From: Synergistaceae bacterium
GTDB lineage: Bacteria > Synergistota > Synergistia > Synergistales > Aminobacteriaceae
Direction: 5' to 3'
DNA: 5,810 nt
NCBI GenBank assembly: GCA_031289165.1
Contig: JAITPZ010000030.1
Span: 1-5,810, forward strand
The notes under the pieces were generated by a model. That model saw only the letters and a program-made list of their open reading frames with translations, searched no databases and had not been told where the DNA came from. Of the stretch, positions 1 through 4,306 are shown piece by piece (the stretch's first letter is position 1; the number at the start of each line of letters is the position of its first letter). The translations under genes and the position numbers were made by a program.

Positions 1-38
1 GGTTTAACTGGAATTACGCTGTGGAGACAGAGCCGTGA

Positions 39-47
39 TGATACAAT
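39..47 (+). promoter_or_regulatory. Possible extended -10 promoter for the aminotransferase
   Basis: The bases TGATACAAT form a TGn extended -10 element with TACAAT at 42-47, one mismatch from TATAAT. No good TTGACA-like -35 lies 16-18 bases upstream, which is tolerable for an extended -10 promoter. Transcription would begin near 53-55, leaving a leader of about 70 bases before the chosen start at 124. It would also place the in-frame ATG at 46 upstream of the transcript, in agreement with the start at 124. This is a prediction from consensus matching only. Confidence 0.3.
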
Positions 48-108
48 GGCGAAAGGTTTACACAATCGTATGCGAAAGTCGAAAAATTCGGCTTGTCGCA
101 GTATTTAT

Positions 109-116
109 GGAGGAGG
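109..116 (+). promoter_or_regulatory. Strong Shine-Dalgarno that fixes the aminotransferase start
   Basis: GGAGGAGG, with AGGAGG at 111-116, is followed by a 7-base spacer and then ATG at 124. It makes 124 a far better start than the in-frame ATG at 46, which has no ribosome binding site. Confidence 0.85.
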
Positions 117-123
117 ATACACT

Positions 124-1344
124 ATGAGCAACAACTGGACGAAGAGTTTCAGCGCAACCGCCCTCAAATCGAGGCCGTCTCCGGTCAGGGAACTTCTCAA
201 GGTCATCAATCAGCCTGGAATGATTTCCTTTGCCGGAGGCATGCCCGCCCCCGATGTATTCCCCGTCGAGCAGTTCGCCGAGGGCGCCGAGCTGCTGCAA
301 AGCAAGGGTTCCCTTCTGCTTCAGTACGGCACCACCGAGGGGTATAATCCCCTGCGCGAATTTCTGGCCAAATGGACCGCGCCCCGCATGGGCCGCGAGG
401 TCGGCCTGGACGAGATCCTCCTGACCACGGGCTCGCAGCAGGTTCTGGACCTGTTCGGCTGGGCCATGATCGACCCGGGCGACGTCGTGATTATGGAGGC
501 CCCCACCTACATGGCCGCGATCAATGCCTTCTCCAACCACGGCGCGGAGTTCGCCTCCGTCCGCATGGACGACGTGGGAATGGTCGTCGGGGAGCTGCCC
601 GCGCTGATCGAAAAGCTGAGGAAAGAAGGCAGGAAGGTCAAGTTCATCTACACCATCGTCAACTTCCAGAACCCCGGCGGCGCCACGATGTCTGCCGCCC
701 GCAGAAAGGAGCTGACGGAGGTCGCGAAGCGCTACGACCTGACGATCTTTGAGGATGACCCCTACGGATACGTGCGCTTCGACGGAGATCACCTGCCGTC
801 CATCTTCTCCTTCGACGGGGCGGGAAACACGATCTACGCGGGCTCCTTCTCCAAGATCCTCTCGCCCGGCGTACGCATCGGCTGGGTCAGCGGCCCGAAG
901 GATATCGTCCGCCAGATGACCGTGTTCAAACAGGCGACCGACCTCTGTTCGAGCCCCATCACGCAGATTCTGACGCACGAGTACTGTAGAAAGGGATACC
1001 TGGACTCGCACCTGCCCAACATCATCGCCAACTACCGCGTCAAGCGGGACGCGATGGAGCAGAGCTTCAAAAAACACCTGTCGTCCCTGGGCATCACCTG
1101 GGTGAAACCGGAGGGCGGCTTCTTCTACTGGCTCGACACGGGAGCGATCGACAGCAACGAACTCGCCCGCCGCGCGCTCGAGAAAAAAGTCGCCATCCTT
1201 CCCGGCGAGCCCTTCTGCGTCAAACCGGAAGACGGCGTCCACGCCGCCCGCATCAACTACACCTTCAGCAAGCCCGACGTCATTGAGGAGGGCGTTTCCC
1301 GCCTCGCCCAGGCCATTCAGGAGATGAAAATTCCGGCGAAATAA
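124..1344 (+). CDS. PLP-dependent aminotransferase, class I/II (2-aminoadipate/aromatic transaminase-like)
   Basis: A cytosolic fold-type I transaminase of 406 residues, full length for the family, that moves an amino group between an amino acid and a 2-oxo acid using pyridoxal phosphate. Visible signposts in order: an N-terminal ISFAGGMPAPDVFP segment (34-47), which with the following QYGTTEGYNPLRE (67-79) is typical of the LysN/2-aminoadipate and MocR-like group; TTGSQQ (101-106), cofactor phosphate region; QNPGG (182-186), where most relatives have NPTG; EDDPYG (210-215), with the Asp that contacts the pyridine nitrogen; SFSKILSPGVRIGW (241-254), with Lys244 as the Schiff-base lysine; and ARINYTF (375-381), with Arg376 in the place of the substrate-carboxylate arginine. 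There is no N-terminal GntR DNA-binding domain, so it is an enzyme and not a MocR regulator. The substrate cannot be read from sequence: 2-aminoadipate, branched-chain or aromatic amino acids are all possible. The start is set by the AGGAGG at 111-116. It stands alone on the plus strand and converges on the Nudix gene. Confidence 0.93.
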   Translation: MSNNWTKSFSATALKSRPSPVRELLKVINQPGMISFAGGMPAPDVFPVEQFAEGAELLQSKGSLLLQYGTTEGYNPLREFLAKWTAPRMGREVGLDEILLTTGSQQVLDLFGWAMIDPGDVVIMEAPTYMAAINAFSNHGAEFASVRMDDVGMVVGELPALIEKLRKEGRKVKFIYTIVNFQNPGGATMSAARRKELTEVAKRYDLTIFEDDPYGYVRFDGDHLPSIFSFDGAGNTIYAGSFSKILSPGVRIGWVSGPKDIVRQMTVFKQATDLCSSPITQILTHEYCRKGYLDSHLPNIIANYRVKRDAMEQSFKKHLSSLGITWVKPEGGFFYWLDTGAIDSNELARRALEKKVAILPGEPFCVKPEDGVHAARINYTFSKPDVIEEGVSRLAQAIQEMKIPAK

Positions 1345-1358
1345 CGAAAAACGCCCCC

Positions 1359-1838
1359 CTACAGCCACTCCTCGCGCCCGTCGGCGTGGACGTGGATCGA
1401 CATATCGACGGGCAGTTTTTTCTTACCCAGCATGTGCGGAAGAAGCGCGACGTAAAAGGGATGAATTCCCGGGAGCGTCGCGCTTTTTTCGACGTCGCTC
1501 CACAGAAGCTCCCCCTCGTCCGACGCGCGAAGCTCCCCCTCGAAGTCGCAGCACACGAAATAGTGAGAGACGTACTCCATCGGGTCGTTGTCCTTCCACA
1601 CATGCAACACGCCTGCGAACTCCATGTCCTTCAGAACGTAGCCCGTTTCCTCCAGCATCTCACGCGCACAGGCCGCCCTCAGGCTCTCTCCCCGCTTCTT
1701 GCGGCCGCCGGGAACGGTGATTTCTCCCCTGTAAGGCTCGTTGGCCCTCCGGATCAGCAGAATTTCGCCGTCCCTCATCAAAAAACAAAACACGATCAGC
1801 GCGGTGTACCCATAGTCATCCCACGGTTCGGCGCTCAT
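1359..1838 (-). CDS. Nudix hydrolase (MutT-like)
   Basis: A 159-residue single-domain Nudix pyrophosphohydrolase that cleaves a nucleoside diphosphate linked to another group, with Mg2+ or Mn2+. The Nudix box is complete: Gly45, five residues, Glu51, seven residues, Arg59-Glu60, Met61, Glu63-Glu64, Gly66-Tyr67. It is preceded by the usual beta-strand pattern (LIVFCFLMRDGEILLIRR, 14-31) and by TVPGG. The start is ATG at 1838: AGGAGG (1846-1851, minus strand) gives a 7-base spacer. A GTG two codons earlier at 1844 would sit one base after the Shine-Dalgarno and is unlikely. The natural substrate is unknown; 8-oxo-dGTP clean-up is the common guess for this size class, but NDP-sugar or other nucleotide substrates are equally possible. 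It is the last gene of the minus-strand block, 165 bases after ttcA, and ends 14 bases from the stop of the convergent aminotransferase. The segment after the box (CCDFEGEL, EGELLWSDV) fits typical Nudix C-terminal strands. Confidence 0.93.
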   Translation of the reverse strand: MSAEPWDDYGYTALIVFCFLMRDGEILLIRRANEPYRGEITVPGGRKKRGESLRAACAREMLEETGYVLKDMEFAGVLHVWKDNDPMEYVSHYFVCCDFEGELRASDEGELLWSDVEKSATLPGIHPFYVALLPHMLGKKKLPVDMSIHVHADGREEWL

Positions 1839-1861
1839 TGTCACCCCTCCTTCATTTAATA

Positions 1862-1878
1862 GAAGTCAAAGGCCTGAA
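1862..1878 (-). promoter_or_regulatory. Shared 17-nt upstream motif, copy A (upstream of Nudix)
   Basis: Read on the minus strand this is TTCAGGCCTTTGACTTC. It ends 23 bases before the Nudix ATG at 1838. Copy B, upstream of the PP2C gene, matches at 15 of 17 positions, both differences being transitions, and ends the same 23 bases from its start codon. A further partial copy of the core (CCTTTAACT, 1887-1895) lies just upstream. The role is unknown; the position, immediately ahead of the Shine-Dalgarno, suggests an mRNA-leader element or a promoter part. Confidence 0.4.
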
Positions 1879-1920
1879 GTTAGAACAGTTAAAGGGCAGA
1901 TGCTCCCGAATTGGAAATTT

Positions 1921-1980
1921 GCGGCTCCGCCCCATCGCCAAAAGACCTCGTAAGGGGTCGTGGACCCCCTGACCCCTCAA
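1921..1980. repeat. GGGGTC/GACCCC alternative-hairpin intergenic element between ttcA and Nudix
   Basis: GGGGTC at 1954-1959 can pair with either of two tandem GACCCC copies. With 1963-1968 it makes a 6-bp stem with a 3-base loop; with 1971-1976 the stem extends to 7 bp (1953-1959 with 1971-1977) around an 11-base loop. The same block holds the small palindrome GCGGCTCCGC (1921-1930). The overall pattern, read on the minus strand as GGGGTC-rich, then GAGGTC, then GGGGCGGAGCC, resembles from memory a G/C-rich intergenic repeat seen in many GC-rich anaerobes; this was not checked. It starts 26 bases after the ttcA stop, so it could slow or end transcription. It lacks a proper T-run on either strand, so I do not call it an intrinsic terminator. 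The rest of the 165-base gap holds the motif copies near 1862-1895 and the Nudix ribosome binding site. Confidence 0.45.
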
Positions 1981-2003
1981 TTTGTTGAATATCATCGCCG
2001 ACC

Positions 2004-2750
2004 CTATCCCCGCTCCTCTTCCGTCCAGCGGTCGGCGGTGTCCAGGGAGCGCAGGGCGTTGACCACGCTGGCGAAAAGGTTGGGGACCTCCCCGCACAGG
2101 GTGTCGAGCATGGCCTTCGTGCGCTGACGCTCCGTTCTCCCCGCCCAGGGACAGGTGGTGAGCAGGATGGGCAGGTTCAGCCGGCGGGCCTCGGCGACGA
2201 CGGTCGTCTCACGGACGTAGATCAGGGGACGGATCACCGTCACCCCCGTCCGGGTCTGATGGAGCTTCGGCTGAAAACTCCGGGCGCGCCCCGCGCGGAA
2301 GAGGTTCATAAAGAACGTCTCCACGGCGTCGTCCAGGTTGTGCCCCAGCGCCAGACGGTTGTAACCGTCCTCCCGCGCGCGGGAGTTGAGGATTCCCCGC
2401 CTCATGTTGGCGCAGAAACTGCAGGGCGAACGCTCGTTCCTGCTCTCGATGATCTCCAGGATCGGATGACGCAGCACGATGTACGGCACCTCGCGGGCGG
2501 CGCAGTACTCCTCCAGAATGGAGACGTCCATGCCCCTCAGCGCGACCGTGCAGGCCGCGAGGTCGAAGCGCGCGGGGCTGCGGCGGCGAAACTCCGAAAG
2601 CGTATGCAACAGCACCAGGCTGTCTTTTCCCCCCGACAGCCCGATAAGCACCCTGTCGCCCTCCGCGATCATCGAAAAATCTCCCATTGCCCGCCCCGCG
2701 CCACGCCGCAGGGAGTGCGACAGCGGTTCCTTCCATTTTAGATCTTCCAT
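2004..2750 (-). CDS. ttcA: TtcA-family tRNA thiolation enzyme (tRNA 2-thiocytidine biosynthesis)
   Basis: A 248-residue N-type ATP pyrophosphatase of the TtcA/TtuA group. Family members activate a tRNA base with ATP and insert sulfur; E. coli TtcA makes 2-thiocytidine at position 32, using an oxygen-sensitive iron-sulfur cluster. The sequence shows GDFSMIAEGDRVLIGLSGG at 24-42, PP-loop SGGKDS at 39-44, CSFC (Cys110, Cys113), GHNLDDAVETFFMN (136-149) and a third cysteine in LLTTCPWAGRTERQ (Cys200). The second cysteine of the usual C-terminal pair is Ala203. The three cysteines kept correspond to the three cluster ligands known for E. coli TtcA. The start is uncertain: ATG at 2750 gives the family-typical distance of about 23 residues to GDFSMI and has a weak GGGGGA upstream; in-frame GTG at 2774 follows AAGGAG by only two bases. 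There is no hairpin in the 50-base gap after PP2C, so co-transcription is likely. The exact modified base is inferred from the family. Confidence 0.88.
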   Translation of the reverse strand: MEDLKWKEPLSHSLRRGAGRAMGDFSMIAEGDRVLIGLSGGKDSLVLLHTLSEFRRRSPARFDLAACTVALRGMDVSILEEYCAAREVPYIVLRHPILEIIESRNERSPCSFCANMRRGILNSRAREDGYNRLALGHNLDDAVETFFMNLFRAGRARSFQPKLHQTRTGVTVIRPLIYVRETTVVAEARRLNLPILLTTCPWAGRTERQRTKAMLDTLCGEVPNLFASVVNALRSLDTADRWTEEERG

Positions 2751-2800
2751 CTTCTCAGATCCCCCATAAAACACGTCTCCTTCAACATCAGTTCCTTACC

Positions 2801-3577
2801 TCAGCACACTCGTATAAAGCTGACATTGTCGCGGCAACCGGCGGCGATCAGGTCGTCGAAGAACCGCCCCGGCGCGTCGGGAGAGGGGTCCTGCATGAAG
2901 CGCGTCAGGTCGGACAGGGGAAGCGCCTCCCAGACGCCGTCCGAGCAGATGAAAAAGGCGTCGCCCGGCGTTCGGGAGACGGGCTTCGCGTAAAGCTCGA
3001 ACTCGCCGAACACGTCCGCGGCGACGGCGGAGGTGACGACGTTTTTCCGGGGGTGGGAGCGCATCTCCTCCTCCGTAATTTCCCCGCTGTCCCGAAGCGC
3101 CTGGACCAGAGAGTGGTCGTGCGTCAGCTTCTCCTCCTCCCCGCCCGCGAAGAAGCGGTACGCGCGACAGTCGCCGCAGTTGAAGGCCAGAACGCTGCGC
3201 TCGCGGATCACCAGGCCGGCGATCGTCGAGCCCATATCGGACAGGCTCGGATCCCGAAGCGTCAGGGCGCGTATTTCCTCCACCGCCGCGTTCAGAAGGT
3301 CGCGCAGCAGCCGCTCGTCCGCGTCGGGGTCGAGCTCTGGCGTAAACCGCCCCGAACCCGCGGCCAGGGCACGAACCAGAATTTCCGCGGCCCGCTCCCC
3401 GCCGCTGTACCCCCCGAGGCCGTCCGCGACGGAAAGCAGCAGGGGCATTCGAAAAGCCTCCAGTTCACGAAGTTCGGGACGGTCCATGTCGCCGGTCCGC
3501 AGGTCGCCGGCAATCTGCAGCGCGTCCTGATTTTGGGGCCGCACGCTTCCGCGGTGCGTCATAAACGCGACGTTCAC
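2801..3577 (-). CDS. PP2C-family protein serine/threonine phosphatase (Stp/PrpC type)
   Basis: A 258-residue cytosolic metal-dependent phosphatase that removes phosphate from Ser/Thr residues, normally opposing a Hanks-type (PknB/PrkC) kinase. All PP2C signature blocks are present in order: RPQNQD (13-18, Asp18), SVADGLGG (49-56, Asp52-Gly53), GSTIAGLV (117-124), NCGDCRAYR (133-141), LTHDHSLVQ (151-159), HPRKNVVT (175-182), FICSDGVWE (209-217, Asp213) and RDNVS (249-253, Asp250). The acidic metal ligands Asp18, Asp52, Asp213 and Asp250 are all kept, so it should be active. There is no membrane segment and no extra domain, and the length matches bacterial stand-alone PP2C enzymes. The start is GTG at 3577, 8 bases after AGGAGG (3586-3591). 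The in-frame GTG at 3586 overlaps that Shine-Dalgarno and is rejected. It follows the FHA gene by 77 bases, and the pair probably acts in one phospho-signalling circuit; the kinase is not in this window. Confidence 0.94.
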   Translation of the reverse strand: MNVAFMTHRGSVRPQNQDALQIAGDLRTGDMDRPELRELEAFRMPLLLSVADGLGGYSGGERAAEILVRALAAGSGRFTPELDPDADERLLRDLLNAAVEEIRALTLRDPSLSDMGSTIAGLVIRERSVLAFNCGDCRAYRFFAGGEEEKLTHDHSLVQALRDSGEITEEEMRSHPRKNVVTSAVAADVFGEFELYAKPVSRTPGDAFFICSDGVWEALPLSDLTRFMQDPSPDAPGRFFDDLIAAGCRDNVSFIRVC

Positions 3578-3585
3578 GCGATTCA

Positions 3586-3591
3586 CCTCCT
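3586..3591 (-). promoter_or_regulatory. Shine-Dalgarno that decides the PP2C GTG start
   Basis: AGGAGG on the minus strand with an 8-base spacer to GTG at 3577. The upstream in-frame GTG (3584-3586) shares a base with this site and cannot be served by it. Confidence 0.8.
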
Positions 3592-3600
3592 GATAATTTC

Positions 3601-3617
3601 GAAGTTAAAGGCCCGAA
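3601..3617 (-). promoter_or_regulatory. Shared 17-nt upstream motif, copy B (upstream of PP2C)
   Basis: Read on the minus strand: TTCGGGCCTTTAACTTC, in the 77-base gap between the FHA stop and the PP2C start. It ends 23 bases before the GTG at 3577, the same distance as copy A from the Nudix start. A weaker look-alike (12 of 16 bases, 4147-4162) lies upstream of the FHA start at a shorter distance. Function unknown. Confidence 0.4.
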
Positions 3618-3654
3618 TACGGCGAAAAACGGGTCCGCCAATCCCGGCCTGGCA

Positions 3655-4131
3655 TCAGATCACCCTCAGCTCGCAGGAAAGCGACAGCTTCACCGTGTCG
3701 CCGGGCGTGAGCGGACAGGGTCGCCCCTTCTCCAGGCGCCGGCCGTTCACCCAGGTTCCGTTGGTGGAGCCGACGTCCTCGATCTGCCACTGCCCACCGC
3801 TTCGCGTGACCCTCGCGTGACGTCGCGAGACCGTCATCGTGTCCTGAAACAGCTCCTGGCAGGCCCCGCCGCGTCCCAGCTCGTCTCCGTCCGCGACGGA
3901 GAGCGGCCGCCCGTCGGAGCGCAGAAACGTCAGGACAGGCGTTCCCGCCTCCGTGCGTATCGTCGTCTCGCCCGCGACCTCCGGCTTCTCCACGGGCCCG
4001 GCCGGCGGCAACGCCTCCGCGCCCCGCAACCCGGGAGCGACGGAGGACAGGTTCGTCATGCAAACCCGGCAGATCACCTCGGAAACGGGGTTCTCCTCTC
4101 CGCACGCGGGGCAGCGTTTCACCAGTTCCAT
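3655..4131 (-). CDS. Zinc-ribbon FHA-domain protein with ETT motif
   Basis: A 158-residue soluble protein in three parts. Residues 7-24 form a small zinc ribbon (Cys7, Cys10, Cys21, Cys24). Residues 25-65 are a Pro/Gly/Ala-rich linker containing GETTIR (54-59). Residues about 66-158 are a forkhead-associated domain with its phosphothreonine-binding residues: LGRGG (85-89, Arg87), TVSRRH (100-105, Ser102 and His105), DVGSTNGTWVNG (119-130, Thr123, Asn124, Asn129). FHA domains bind phosphothreonine peptides. The ETT motif ahead of the domain recalls GarA and OdhI, where the kinase phosphorylates that threonine and the FHA domain then folds back on it. The start is ATG at 4131 with GGGGG ten bases upstream and the zinc ribbon directly after it. 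The in-frame ATG at 4200 lacks a ribosome binding site and adds 23 non-conserved residues. First gene of the minus-strand block, just upstream of the PP2C phosphatase. The binding partner is unknown. Confidence 0.88.
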   Translation of the reverse strand: MELVKRCPACGEENPVSEVICRVCMTNLSSVAPGLRGAEALPPAGPVEKPEVAGETTIRTEAGTPVLTFLRSDGRPLSVADGDELGRGGACQELFQDTMTVSRRHARVTRSGGQWQIEDVGSTNGTWVNGRRLEKGRPCPLTPGDTVKLSLSCELRVI

Positions 4132-4179
4132 TGCCAATCGACCCCCTTCGGATTTTAAGGTCAGCGTTGCATACCCTTC

Positions 4180-4185
4180 ATTGTA
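4180..4185 (-). promoter_or_regulatory. Possible -10 box for the FHA-PP2C-ttcA-Nudix block
   Basis: TACAAT on the minus strand, one mismatch from consensus. The -35 position (about 4203-4209) reads only GAATAA or TGAATA, a poor match. Transcription would start near 4173, about 40 bases before the ATG at 4131, and would leave out the alternative ATG at 4200. Weak evidence. Confidence 0.22.
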
Positions 4186-4239
4186 ATCCCATGTCCGCAA
4201 TATTATTCAGGAGAGAACAAAACATCCGAAAACCGGGGA

Positions 4240-4268
4240 TTGAATAAAGTCTTAAAAGATCATAAAAT
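4240..4268 (+). promoter_or_regulatory. Sigma-70 type promoter for the PHP-ATPase gene
   Basis: TTGAAT (-35, 4240-4245) and TAAAAT (-10, 4263-4268) are separated by exactly 17 bases in an AT-rich stretch. The predicted transcript starts near 4275, giving a leader of about 32 bases with the ribosome binding site (AGGGGGA at 4295-4301, five bases from ATG). Four of six -35 bases and five of six -10 bases match consensus. A housekeeping-type promoter would make this gene a separate transcription unit from the divergent signalling block. Confidence 0.55.
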
Positions 4269-4306
4269 TCAGTGGGTAGTGTATGCCCAGGAGCAGGGGG
4301 ATTCTC

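Larger units (their letters stand above)
4132..4306. other. Divergent intergenic region between FHA and PHP-ATPase genes
   Basis: About 175 bases, clearly more AT-rich than the flanking genes, which fits a two-way promoter region. On the plus strand it holds a good sigma-70 type promoter (4240-4268) and the ribosome binding site of the PHP-ATPase gene. On the minus strand it holds a possible TACAAT -10 at 4180-4185 and a weak GGGGG ribosome binding site. No RNA gene, clear riboswitch or long inverted repeat was seen. Confidence 0.7.

Noticed and set aside
46..123. Upstream start for the aminotransferase adding 26 residues
   Set aside because: No ribosome binding site, no family similarity in the added residues, and a probable promoter overlaps the codon; the AGGAGG-served ATG at 124 is much better.
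58..1368. A 436-codon open frame antisense to the aminotransferase
   Set aside because: The plus strand encodes a complete, motif-rich aminotransferase here; the antisense product has no recognisable motif and its open frame follows from GC-rich codon bias.
2738..2767. A nine-codon upstream ORF (MGDLRRWKI) overlapping the ttcA start, preceded by AAGGAG at good spacing
   Set aside because: The spacing is suggestive of a leader peptide, but the ORF is too short to judge, has no regulatory codon run, and its stop lies inside ttcA; chance is more likely.
3617..3650. CGGG/CCCG stem followed by TTTTT on the minus strand between FHA and PP2C
   Set aside because: The stem is only 4 bp with a 9-base loop, too weak to be called an intrinsic terminator.
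2687..3820. A 377-codon plus-strand open frame across PP2C and the FHA gene
   Set aside because: It runs antisense through two genes with full domain signatures and across their intergenic gap, and has no motif of its own.
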